Below the pieces are notes generated by a model, which did no database searches, was not told the DNA's origin, and worked only from the letters and a program-made list of their open reading frames with translations. A DNA stretch of 64,000 nt, taken from Nephrocerus scutellatus (lineage: Eukaryota > Arthropoda > Insecta > Diptera > Pipunculidae). Of the stretch, positions 11,926 through 22,989 are shown piece after piece (the first letter of the stretch is position 1; every line of letters begins with the position of its first letter). The position numbers and the translations under genes were made by a program. The stretch covers positions 117,903,908 to 117,967,907 of the forward strand of contig OX352763.1 in the NCBI GenBank assembly GCA_947095585.1. The letters are read 5' to 3'.

Positions 11926-12300
11926 GGCTTTATTGCGAGCCCGAAGGGCGAAGATTATATTCAGAAATTTTTCAATGAACGTGTGTACATTTGTACGTTT
12001 GTACGGGTATACGTTTGTCGTGTCGTATATCTCGGCTTCTACCAGTCAAAATTTGATGGGGCTTGTTTTAATACAATTGGTTAGCGCTCGGCTTGCGATA
12101 GCGTAATTTTTTCATTCATAGTGGATACTACCCATGAGAAAACTGGAAAAACTACTCAATCTACGCACCGCTATCGGTTTTTTAAGTCTGTAGGCACTCG
12201 TATATCTCGGCTTCTACCGGTCAGAATTTAATGGGACTAGTTTTAAAAAAACAATCGTGAAATGTATGGCGCGTGTCGTGTGACGCGTGAGGCACGTGGG
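11926..12300. repeat. Degenerate repeat with a duplicated 45-bp motif
   Basis: A block starting TATATCTCGGCTTCTACC and running into TTTTAA occurs at about 12,026 and again at about 12,202, some 175 bp apart. It is followed by a CGTG-rich run (GCACGTGGGACGTGTGTGGC). It looks like the end of a non-autonomous element, but I cannot name a family. Confidence 0.45.
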
Positions 12301-12336
12301 ACGTGTGTGGCACGTGTAAAAAAAAAGTTTTTTTGT

Positions 12337-12712
12337 GGAAATTCTGGGATCTAGCCAATAAGGTATGGAATTTTGTCGGCCAAACCATTTCTCAAGCGAT
12401 TCGTTTGAAATACGGTATGTAGGACTGGACTAAGATGCGACTATAAGACTTGTTCCTATAGAAATTCTGGGATCTGGCTAATAGGGTCCGAAATTTTTCG
12501 GACCAAGCAATTTCTCAAGCGATTCGTATGAAATACAGTATGTAGGACTAAGATACGATTATAAGACTTGTTCCTATGGAAATTCTGGGATCTGGCCAAT
12601 AGGGTCTGGAATTTTGTGGACCAAGCAATATCTTAAGCGATTCGTATGAAATACGGTATGTAGGACTAAGATGCGACTATAACCCTTGTTCCTATGGAAA
12701 TTGTGGTTACCA
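12337..12712. repeat. Tandem array, 118-123 bp units, three copies
   Basis: GGAAATTCTGGGATCTG or a close variant starts units at about 12,337, 12,460, 12,578 and partially 12,696. Each unit contains TCAAGCGATTCGT, GAAATAC.GTATGTAGGACT and ACTTGTTCCTATGGAAA. Spacing is 123, 118 and 118 bp. Units are only mildly diverged. Confidence 0.85.
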
Positions 12713-12830
12713 ACCAATGGTTACTATTGGGCTTTTAAGATAATTAAGTGTTTAGACTAAATTACAACTATCCATAAGGCGATCTGAGAAGCTCGCTTTA
12801 CTATAGAAAATGTATAATGTTAATATCAGC

Positions 12831-12878
12831 TACCACGATGGTATGAAGAAGGAGCGGCTTCCTCATACCATCGTGGTA
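12831..12878. repeat. Near-perfect 21-bp-arm hairpin
   Basis: The left arm (12,831-12,851, TACCACGATGGTATGAAGAAG) and right arm (12,858-12,878) pair over 21 positions with one mismatch and a 6-nt loop. The left-arm context (TAATATCAGCTACCACGAT) recurs without the right arm near 30,423-30,446. The structure is compatible with a foldback transposon core or an expressed hairpin RNA precursor; the sequence alone does not decide. Confidence 0.8.
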
Positions 12879-13134
12879 ACGGGTAGATATAGTTTTTAAT
12901 ATTTTTCATTTATTGAATGCTCAATAGAGCTGTTTAGAGAAAAAGTTTGTCCAGCCCAATTCTAGACTAAGATGTTTTCATAATCTCATGATGGACCTCT
13001 CAGAGGTTCCATTCAGAAATACCTTTTCGTGAGTCGCATATTTCCTCAAAAGACGTGCAGATTTTGTTGACCAAAATTTGATTGCCACAAAAAAGAGAGA
13101 CTCAGTTTTCTCTTTTAAGAGAATTTAGACTATA

Positions 13135-13332
13135 GCCGTGCAAGAAAAAATGAACGGGCCGACTATAGTTGAAGTTGTGGTTAGCCAGAAGCGAATGTTA
13201 TAGTTATTTTATAGCAACATGGGATATGTTATCTATAGCATTATGGTAACATTAAAGGGTGCACTACTTCTTTCGTCTGGCTAACTAGAATTACTATGTA
13301 ACAGCCGTCCTGCTCATTTTTTCTCGCACGCC
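13135..13332. mobile_element. MITE-like element with imperfect terminal inverted repeats
   Basis: The left end (GCCGTGCAAGAAAAAATGA) is a reverse-complement partner of the right end (GGCGTGCGAGAAAAAATGA as read from the other strand). Similarity continues inward through GGGCCGACTAT/AGGACGGCTGT to GTTAGCCAGA. Arms are about 60 bp with several mismatches, and the interior is short and non-coding. No clear target-site duplication is visible, so superfamily is not assigned. Confidence 0.6.
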
Positions 13333-15444
13333 ACAAATGTAAATCAAGCGTTATGCTGAATTGGACGCACATTGTTGCAAAAGCTCAACCCATGTAGCCC
13401 ACCCACAGCTCTTCATAGACCTGTATATCTTATAGATATTCTTGTCATCAAAATTATGGTTGGTCATATTTTGGACATTTAAGTGCGAAATTCCTAAAAT
13501 AGAAATGTCACTGTGGGCAAAAAATCGCGTTCGTCAATTAATCGTAAACGATGAGGAGCGAGCGAGCGCCGCCGGCGAGCGGGACATTGGAATTTCACGT
13601 GAAAAACGCGAATTTATAATTGCGATGAAATTTATGGCAAAGAAGAGGAAATTTTAATTCCTTACGATCTTGGTGGCGATCGTTAGTGTAGACACGCCAT
13701 GTCCGGAAAAAGTTATTAAATCGGGAAATGCCAAGGCATTTTATTGCATGTTGTTTCTGACAAGTGTGCGTGTGTGTGCACTGTGCATGCATATGCCCGC
13801 AAGAATTTAATTCCTGTTTTTATGGGGATTTCATATAGCTGCGGATATCAACACGATGTTTGGCAAACTTGTTTCGGTGTCAATTAAAAAAAAGCAGGCA
13901 GGCAGTGTACGATCAGTCGAGTTTTGAGGAGCAACAACAAGGATTTAAAGGAGATTTCATGTTTTTTTTTTAATTAATCGCAATTTGTCACAGTTGACAA
14001 GCGAACGTGCAGAACACTGAAAATGTTCGGGTCAAGATAAGGAATGTGGGAGGCAACTTAAAATGGAAACTGAGTTCGCCAGCGGATGAATTGCCTTTAA
14101 ACGAACCGAACTACACACCCCACAAGATGTTGGATCATCATCATCATCACAGTTTAGAACTGATCATCATCCGGTGGCCGTTGGCTACCGGAAGATGCAA
14201 TCCAATCCAACTATCCAAGCGAGCACATATGCTCTCTACCAGCTCCTTGAATTTCCTGACCCATTCGCCTCTCTGTCTGCATTGTTTGTTGTACTTTTGT
14301 TTGCATTCGCAAATTACAATGCCTGGCGTTTATATAACAATCACAATTATTACTGGCGATCGATCGATCGATCTGTGCGCATTTACCACACACAACAATG
14401 AACGAGAACAACCCCATAATTCGCTCGATCGGACAGACAGACAGACAGACAGAAAGTACACTATACACTCGTCCCGTACTCGTCCAATAACCATCGCGCT
14501 ATAAATTATGGCCATCATATCAATTGTCTTCAATGCTCCGTGTGGCACGGACCGCGAATTATATCTGAAAATTGAATTGGCTGTACTTTGCAGTTAAACT
14601 GTGTTGTTGTTGTTGTTGTTGTGGTTTCTTCTCAATCCACATACATCTACATATCAATATGAATATCTCGACCGATGGGCAATTTTCTATTCGATTTGCG
14701 ATCAACGGAAAGCGGTTTGTAGCACACTTTTCTGCTGCCGTTGCTATGCTGTGCTGTGCTGTGCCTTTTCTTTCAAACTTTTTATCTCAACATTTCTCAC
14801 ATTACACACATGTATCTACCTACTCTGCATATTGGAGAAATTATGCATAAATAACAGATAAAAATAAAGTACAACACGATCGTAACATAAATCTTTGGAC
14901 GGGAAAGAGGAACAAAGTTGATCGTAAAATTATTTCTATGGCAGCACAGTTCGAGATGGAATGCATATCCATAAGTTGGCTGTGGTGGGGTGGGGTTGGC
15001 GAAAGGATTGAACTTGTAAGCATGTATTTGAATGGTTTACAAAAATTTATGTAGTTTTTGTGTATGTGTGTGTAAGCATATGCCGATATAATGAGACGAT
15101 CTTGCGGGTTCGCGGAAAACAGAATAATGCTGCGAGTGAATGTGAACTCATATTCGATGTGAATCTTTTTATTAAGAAATACCTGAATGGGAAAAATTTC
15201 CAGGATCCAGTTACAAGTCGCATATTGAATTTGTGAAATTGTGTCATGTTTCTCCAAGTACTAGGATAGAAATGTGGAAAAGTTAACCTCTGTTCTATGA
15301 AACTATTTTTGGTATGTGCTATAACCAGGCCCATCATATGGACAAAACGATGGCCATTATATTTTTATGAAATTTAGCGGTCAGCCATCAGCAGAGTAGG
15401 GCGAATAACACAGAATGCTTCAGAAATGCATGTGACCATAATTA
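13333..15444. other. Unrecognised stretch with several microsatellites
   Basis: It contains GATCATCATCATCATCAC near 14,132, GATCGATCGATCGATC near 14,359, GACAGACAGACAGACAGAC near 14,432 and a TTG run at about 14,602-14,622. Overlapping frames on both strands (for example 14,007-14,504) are simple-sequence artefacts, with no recognisable domain. Nothing supports an exon. Confidence 0.45.
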
Positions 15445-18325
15445 TCTCTGACTGGTGGAAGTGCGATCGAACCTCCACGTGGTGGCCGCTGGTAATTTCC
15501 CTCTAATAGAGGAAAAGCGACATGATCGCGCTAGTCCCTTCAAAGTAAGGTTGACCAATAACCTCGCCTGTAAAAAACCATATTATGGAGCCACAAATCA
15601 GCCTCGGATACACGACTACGGCAACGAAAGCGGCTAAACGATTTAAGAATTTTCCCATGGAACGTACGCTCAGAGTACGTAGAGCTCGAGCTTCAGAGCA
15701 ACTAGCCGATACGCTGTCCATATATAATGCGACACAACAGCTATTCAGGAGATGCAGTGAATGGTGTCTTACAAAAATCAGAATATGACATATATTACAG
15801 CTGTTATGCAGGACATCATTTTCTCGGGGTGGGGTTTCTGGTTAGCAAAAGAATGAAACCCACCGTTATCGACTTTAAAGAAGTAAACGAACGACTATGC
15901 ATCCCTCGCGTGCGGGGCAGGTTTAAAAACATAAGCCTCATAAACGTTCACCCACCTACAGAGGATTCCCCAGATGATGAAAAAGAAGAATTCTTTGAAT
16001 CAGGCGAACGTGAACTCCATGCCTTCTTTCAGTATGATGTAAAAATCATTCTGGGGGATATGAATGCTAAAATAGGTAGGGAGCCAGTATTCAGGCAGTA
16101 TACATTGGCAACCATAGCTTACACGAGAACACTAATGACAATGGACAACGAGTCATAGAAATGGCAGCAAGCAATAATTTGGTCGTTGCGAGTGCAAGGT
16201 TTGCGCGTAAAAATATCCACAAAGCCACCTGGGTATCTCCTGATGGAGCCACTTGCAACCAGATAGACCACGTGTTGATAGACCGAAGGCACAACTCGAA
16301 CGTACGAACGTACCGAGGTTCCAACATCGACTTGGTTGGTGCTCCGAGCGCCGATTGCATTACCACGAAAGAGAGCAACCGCGAATAAGATTCGAGGCAA
16401 CACGGCTGCCCTTCGCAACGAAGAGACCAGAAACGACAACGGTCAAGCGATAGGAGACGCCCTAAATGCAGGGAGAGTAAGTCCTGGGGCTGAGATGTCG
16501 GGTGTCGAAGAGAATGGGACACGTCTTAAGAACACTGTCATTAGTAGTGTGGAGATCGGCACGACTGGTTCGATGACGAATGTAATCTAGCGACTGAACG
16601 TAAGATTGTTGCGTACCTAGAAATGCAACCACGCGAAGATGAATATAAAGAACTCAGAAGATATGAAAAAACAGTTCACCGGCGGAAGAAAGCAGCCTGG
16701 GAGAAGAATCTCGTCTGTGAACAGTACAGAGAGCGAGGACCGCACCAGGTGCGGAAGTTCTACCAAAGAGTCCGCGGTATGACGCAATATACTCCGCGTC
16801 GCGCATACTGTAAAGACAAAGAGGGTAATCTGATCGCCGATCTCAAAGGCATCTTAGAGCGATGGGAAGAGCACTTTCATGAGTTGCTAAATGGCCAGCT
16901 AACTGAGGAATTCGAGGCTCCACCAATGATCGAAGACCACACTATTCTGCCGCCACTAAGCATAGACGATGTAAGCAGAGCGATAAATCGGCTAAAAAAA
17001 AATAAGGTCCCGGGAACTGATGGTATCCCAGCGGAGCTGATTAAAACAGGAGGCCCCGCAATGGACCAAGCAATTCATGAACTAATAGTGCAAGTATGGG
17101 AGGAAGAAGCGATGCCAGAAGACTGACGAAGAGGCATCCTGTGCCCCATTCATAAGAAGGGAGATATCACAAGATGCAGCAATTATCGTGGTAAAACGTT
17201 GTTGAGTACCTGATATAAGATATTCTCCTCTATCCTTCAAGACGGGATAGCCCCGTACGCTACAGTCATCATTGGTCTATACCAGTGTAGCTTCATCCCA
17301 GGCAATCAACAACTGATCAGATTTACATCCTTAGGCAGGTGATGGAAAAATGTCTAGAGTTTCAAAACTCACTACACCATCTTTTTATAGACTTTAAAGC
17401 CATATCCAGAGTAGAACTTTAAAAAGCCATGAGAGAGTTCGGCATCCCAAATAAACTGACAAGACTATGTAGGTTGACCATGACCAATGTTATAAGCCAT
17501 AATGAGGGTTGGACTGGCCTGCGTCCTCTTCGACATGGCGTTGGAGAAAGTGATCCGAGACTCTGACGTAACGGCGATAGGAACAATCCTCTAAAGTTCA
17601 TTCAGACACTGGCTTACGCAGACGATATTGACATTGTTGGTAGAAACACAAGAGCTGTACAGGAAGCTTCCATCCAGATCGAGCAGGCGGCACTAAATCT
17701 GGGGCCGCACATAAATGAAAGCAAAACAAAGTACATGGTGGCCATGTCTGCGAGTAGAAGATCTAACATTGGTCCCTCAATTCAGATAGTGGAGCGCGAA
17801 TTTGAAGAAGTGCAATCCTTTAACTATCTCGGGTTAACTGTAGCAGCCGATAACAGCATGGAACCAGAAATACGCGCACGGTTGCTTAAATCCAACAAAG
17901 CCTACTATAGTCTGTCAAGACTAGACTTAGGTGCTTAGCAAATAGCATTCTGAACTCTTAACCGCGTTCGAGAGAAAAGTCTTACGGAGAATTGTTGGCC
18001 CCGTATCTATAATGATGAGATCTACGAGCGTTATCGCGATGTCGACATCATGAGGAAAACTAAGCTCGGTAGGCTCCGGTGGGCAGGACACCTAGCTCGC
18101 ATGAGGGAAGACGATCCTGCTCGGGAAGTCCTTTGCGGTAGGTAGGACACGACAGCGAGCCCGGCCAAGCCTACGCTAGAAAGATGGCGTAGACCAGGAC
18201 GCCCAGAGTTTAGGGATGCCAAACTGGATGACATCGGCTCGAAATCGGGACCGGTGGAGAGATTTTTTGCTGGGGCCTGGACCGGACACCGCTTGTTGAG
18301 CCAATTATGATGATGATGATTTACT
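15445..18325 (+). mobile_element. RTE-clade LINE, near full-length but dead (copy A)
   Basis: An endonuclease region starts at about 15,650 (WNVRTLR-like), continues with DIYYSCYAGHHFLGVGFLVS, ISLINVHPPTED and the catalytic ILGDMNAKIGRE, then NQIDHVLIDRRH. A linker follows (EYKELRRYEK, VRKFYQRVRGMTQYTP). The reverse transcriptase has NKVPGTDGIPAELIK, a decayed central part, and an intact TLAYADDIDIVGR. The C-terminus has EEVQSFNYLGLTV, RARLLKSNKAYYSL, YERYRDVDI and LRWAGHLARM. The 3' end is a short ATGATGATGATG tail near 18,308, typical of RTE elements. Frames 15,727-16,158, 16,623-17,126 and 17,735-17,938 survive between stops and shifts. A related copy lies inverted at 22,990-25,160. Confidence 0.93.
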
Positions 18326-19304
18326 TTTTTTAACAATATCGATAGAAAAACGCTTAGTTGTACGGATTAGATAACGATGAGATAATGGGAAGTGCTTTGC
18401 TAATTATGAGTTAGAAAATTGAAAGAAAAGTTTCCTCAAAACCACCTGTATTTGTAATACAATCACCAACCACTGTGTTCGCTTTGGGAAGCAATTACAA
18501 GACTTTTGTCAATCAGTTCTTGCCGGTGAATGTCAAATATCACTGAAAAAAATCATCATCACTTCGGTATTCATCCAACATTTTATGTAGTGTAATATAT
18601 GTATATGTAAGAGATTATGTGTGCTAGGTTGAGAATTTTTCTAAAATATTTTCCCTAAAGGCATTTTTCTTGGGTTGCTGGTGGCTTCATTCACAATATT
18701 TTAGTGTGGCCGGCCTGCTTTGAAAATTTCTGAAATTGTTTCCGAAAACTAAAAGTAATATTTTACATCTTCGAGATGCGTGAATTCTAAATATATCAAC
18801 CACACACTCACATAATGTGACATAATTATTATTAATATTTTTTGTGAGTAATGTGCGCTGGTGTCGCGCCCATCGCTGCTATGTTGCTGGCAGGGTGCTT
18901 GGTGAAGGGGAATGTAAAACATAAAATAACTGAACTTCGCCTTTAACGACGCCGATGGACTGCCGCACGATCGACCGATCGACCCACCGCAACCAATTTA
19001 TAGTCGACAGTTTACAGAATCACCATAAAACACAACAATCTTGAAACACAGGGGCATTTGAGGAACACCAAAATCGTAATTCCAATTCTATTTTTGAAAT
19101 TCAAATCATAGCGAACATGAGTCTAAGCCCTTAGCAGCTCTAGCTCTATAAGTGAAAAATTGTTTTTCCCTAAATTGACCAGATAAGTGCTCTAAAAATA
19201 GAAATACATTTGGAGATGTCCTTAACTTTAATCCGCGAGGATAGATCAACAAAATTGAGTTTCTGCGGGCTTTTTTTATCCAATCGTAACTTTTTTTTGT
19301 GTTG
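18326..19304. other. Unrecognised AT-rich stretch
   Basis: No frames or repeats of interest were recognised. Confidence 0.45.
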
Positions 19305-19599
19305 GTACCACCTATGTCACAAGCTACAAAATGTGCCTTCAAACATTCGCTGTGGAAAGCCATAAAGTCCATAAAGAAACCACTTACCACTGATAAGAAA
19401 AGCTCACGTCGAATTGGCAAAAGGAGACAAGGAGAAGGAGAAGCTACGTTCAAGCAATCCGACGGACAACCATTGGCCGAAGATTCTTTTGCCAACACGG
19501 AATCCGAAAACTTTAACATTATAGCCGTATCGGTGTCCGTACTTCGAGAGACAATACAGTGACAGACAGTTGAAAAATAACAAGGCTGTGATTGAATCT

Positions 19600-19742
19600 T
19601 AACGGAGTAACCCAAAAAAGCCTATAACCATCTTCCACCTGAAAATAATATACATCGAAAGTTTCATAAAAATCGGTTGGTAATTATGAGCTCCCATAAA
19701 TAACAGCCGCACAAAATTTCATTTTTATTTATATAGATGCTT
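19600..19742. repeat. Small insertion inside the jockey relic
   Basis: Between the two jockey RT parts lies about 140 bp of non-coding sequence (CCTATAACCATCTTCCACC, ATCGAAAGTTTCATAAAAAT, ending TTTATTTATATAGATG). It has the look of a short non-autonomous element, but ends and family are uncertain. Confidence 0.4.
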
Positions 19743-20344
19743 CCCTTGGACTTTTGGTCGCCGAAGTCATATGGTTCCAAAAGCGGGGAAATGTCCGAAT
19801 GACAAAAAATAGTAAAGACCTCTCTCGCTACTACCAATAATATCTTCTTCTTAAACATATTATTGAAGAAAGACGCCTGATCCCCGATCAACAATTCGAT
19901 TTAAGGGTCGAGCATTCCACAATCGATCAGGTTTATCGAATAACGAAACGAATAATGAATGATTGAAAAAGCCCTCGAAGAGAAAAAAATATATTCTAGC
20001 GCTTTTCCGGTCTTCGACAAGGTATGGCGTGAAGTATAAGCTTACGATTATCTTACCGGAAAAATAGTTCGGAATATAGGAATCCTATTTTGAAAATAGG
20101 TTCTTTCGTGTTAGATACAGGGCTGAGTATGAGGAGTTTAAAGAAATTCACGCCGGTGTACCGCAAGGTAGCGTTCTCGGTCCATTGCTGTTAATGCTTT
20201 ACACAAGAGATATACATCAAGACGAAGAGAGATTCATAGCGACGTTCGCGGATGATACGGGTAACCTCGCAACGGGTTAGCCCGTTGAATCGTCAACGGG
20301 AAAACTCCAACGAGCTTTGCACAAAATATGCTGTTGGATAAAGA

Positions 20345-20637
20345 CCTGGCGAGACCAAGTGAACACAAGTCAATCGGAGATACACAATAAAATTTGAAGA
20401 AAATCGGGTACATTTTGTTAAATACTTGTATGGGAGCCACCCGACCCCGCGGCCCGATCACTATCAAATTTTAATGGAAAGTATTGTCACCGGAAATATA
20501 CATGTATGCAATATTTCAATAAAATTGGGCTTTGGGAAGTGGGTTAAAAATTGATCACAAGATCTGACCAGACAGCCAGCCAGCCAGCCAGTCCGCCAGT
20601 CACGGGCATGCGAAGTTAATATAGAGAATTTAAAAAG
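20345..20637 (+). repeat. Dispersed repeat DR1, copy b (inside jockey)
   Basis: It shows the DR1 landmarks AAATTTTAATGGAAAGT, TTGTCACCGGAAATATACAT, GGGAAGTGGGTTAAAAATTG, CCAGCCAGCCAGCCAG and the 3' end GCGAAGTTAATATAGAG with an A-rich tail. It sits within a jockey LINE, with jockey coding sequence on both sides. Some jockey sequence is missing at the junction, so insertion or repair was accompanied by a deletion. Confidence 0.78.
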
Positions 20638-21084
20638 AAGCCCGAAGAGCTTCGAAATCAGGCTCAGAGAACGGTATACTTTTCTATTGGAAGATTTTCG
20701 AAACTAAGCGTATATAACAATCTGGTTTTATATAAGCAAGTGCTACAGCTGTCATGGACATATGGTATACAACTTTGGGGTTGTACCAATCCAAGCCATA
20801 TATCAATATTAGAAAAATTTCAAAACAAAGCACTAAGAGCAATCGTGAATGCTCCATGGTACAAAGAAATCTAGAAATTGCAACCGTGAGAGACGAGGTA
20901 ACAAACTTTGCTCGCACACTTCTCGTCTTCGCTTGCATTGCAACCTTAAAACAGTGCAAACTTTGGGCGAAACGGACCCCTAAAAAGAACAAGACCGTTC
21001 GATCTAGCGCAGTAAGAGAAAACTGAATGTAATGACGGTTTTAGTAGGTGCCATCGCTGGAAGGCAGCCTATCTAACCTGATGA

Positions 21085-21205
21085 TGATTATCGTGGTAAA
21101 ATGTTGAGTACCGCGTATACGATTTTCTCCTCTATCCTTCAAGACAGGAAAGCCCTATACGATAAAGTCATCAATGGTTTATACCACTGTGGCTTCATCC
21201 CATCA
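21085..21205 (+). mobile_element. RTE LINE fragment (RT region)
   Basis: TATCGTGGTAAAATGTTGAG, ATTTTCTCCTCTATCCTTCA, GTCATCAATGGTTTATACCA and TGTGGCTTCATCCCA closely match the RTE copy A near 17,185-17,300. Only about 120 bp is present, in plus orientation. Confidence 0.75.
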
Positions 21206-22989
21206 TCTAACATGATGAACCACAGAAGCGTAAGCTACTTGTTAAGGAAACTTAGTTGTTTATATCTCTTAATACTATGTGCTCTTGCGGCCGGTTCTCA
21301 TAGTGTCTCTCTGAGGGGTGCGGTGTAGGACGTAGGCATATATCCTATGTCGGCTGACTGTCAGGATCAGGTATATGAATCGGGCATAACCAATGGTACC
21401 GGCCATTGGTATCTTTGGAAGAATGCTGCACCTCCAGGCTCACAAAAAAATTATGGGTTGGTTTTATTTTTTTATCAAACCTGGTGTGTAATCATCGTTG
21501 TGCGAAAATCATATGTCTGGTGTACCCGTGCGCGGAACACTCCTCCTCGCTCAAAAGGGACTATCCTGGATACACAAAGTAATTCACTTCAGGGACAATC
21601 GGAAGAATTTATTGAATATCAATGCTTTGCTGCACACTAGAGAACCTTTTGAGCGAGAAAAATCAGGGAGTGGCAGAGGCAGACATGTCAAAGACCATTA
21701 TTATCGCCATACAAGGACGCAGCATTCATTCCAGCCAAAGTATTCAGAGAGTAACAGCAGTTTGCACCAAATAAATTATTATTTAAAGGATGATTGAAGT
21801 GGCAATCAAGCCACAAAATACACACAGTAAGGATCTGCCAGTCAACCGGTTCGAACCCAATAATTGGTTAAGCGAAGCCGCAAAATATCGCACTATGAAC
21901 TCAAATAAATGATCAACAACAGCAAAGAAGCACACGCTCAAGATGATTATAAGGAGTGATCCTTTCGAGGTCCAAGTGGCGATTTGTATCATTGATGCAC
22001 GACGCCTGACCACAAAAAAAAGCTGCTGAACGCCGCCAGCCGCAGTGCTCTTCGACTTGCCGGCTCTTAGGGCTTGGGGCACTTTAAACGCGCATTAAAT
22101 TTAATTATATCTCGTTGAAGCTTTTTTTTTGGTGCAGACGAAGATTTTTTCATACAACGAAACTACGTTGCAAACGATATATCGCTGGTTTGTGGTTTCA
22201 CTTCAGATCAATTGCGGCTGGATTAAGACAAGGAAAGGGTCACAATTTTTTCTTTGACAATTAAAGGGAACGTACGAGGAGCCATAGAAGTTACTGATGC
22301 GTGGTAGGAGAATCCAGCAAGATGGCATTTGTGCTCATGCGCAAATTACAGGAAGACATAGTAGTGCCATATACAAAAAAAGGGCAGAAAAAACCTTTCA
22401 AAATGGGCACGTGCTCATATTTACGTATTAATTTTTGCTTGATCCGTCGGATTAACAAATTAATTAGCTAACATCGCACTTGTCCAGTGCCCAGTACTTC
22501 ACCTTGAACTAACCCGCACACAACCACAAACCACAGTGCTCATCATTCAAATTTTAAACCAAATATCGAGTGTTTTTTTCTAAGCCCGATAGAGCTTCAA
22601 ATTGTAAAAAATAATACAAAAAATTGAATTTTAATCAAATTGTTTTATTCATTCGAAAGATCAATATATGGCATTAACATCTGAAAACTATTACGGACAT
22701 ATAGCCACCGCGACTTCTGTATCTACGTCCTATTTTGGGCTACTTTTTAAAGCACGGCTGGCCGTATGTCACAAATAACACGGACACTGTTGGCCTTCAA
22801 TTCGTCAATTGTTGCAGGTTGTTGTTGTTGAGCAAAAAAAAAGAACACCTTTTACATGAGATATGCATCATCGTGTTACTTTGAAGTTTTCACAAAATAT
22901 TTTTATAAACAAGAATCTACTATTGAACACAATAATTGTATTTTAAATGTTAGTCTGATCAGCACGAAACTTAGAACTCTTCACTAGTA
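21206..22989. other. Unrecognised stretch
   Basis: Frames at 21,347-21,640 and 21,498-21,797 overlap and match nothing I recognise. They may be mobile-element untranslated sequence because they sit between RTE and jockey pieces, but no motif proves it. A short TTG run occurs near 22,818. Confidence 0.4.

Larger units (their letters stand above)
19305..21065 (+). mobile_element. Jockey-clade LINE relic, interrupted twice
   Basis: The first part (19,310-19,600) resembles the region before the jockey reverse transcriptase: KHSLWKAIKSIKKP and later DGQPLAEDSFANTESE. After an insertion the RT resumes at about 19,745 with VIWFQKRGNVR, LIPDQQFDLRVEHSTIDQ and a GSVLGPLLLMLYTRDI box, then ATFADDTGNLATG with the catalytic FADD intact. 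Near 20,345 a DR1 copy interrupts it. The C-terminal part follows at about 20,640-21,000 with LYKQVLQLSWTYGIQLWGC and FQNKALRAIVNAPWY. Several stops and frameshifts make it non-functional. The order of parts shows the jockey copy is older than the DR1 insertion. Confidence 0.88.

Noticed and set aside
14007..14861. Several overlapping open frames on both strands, one with poly-Cys and one with poly-His
   Set aside because: They are produced by TCA, GATC, GACA and TTG simple repeats; no domain, no consistent start and heavy overlap between strands.
19106..19615. Minus-strand frame of 169 codons
   Set aside because: It is the antisense shadow of the jockey LINE sequence read on the plus strand.
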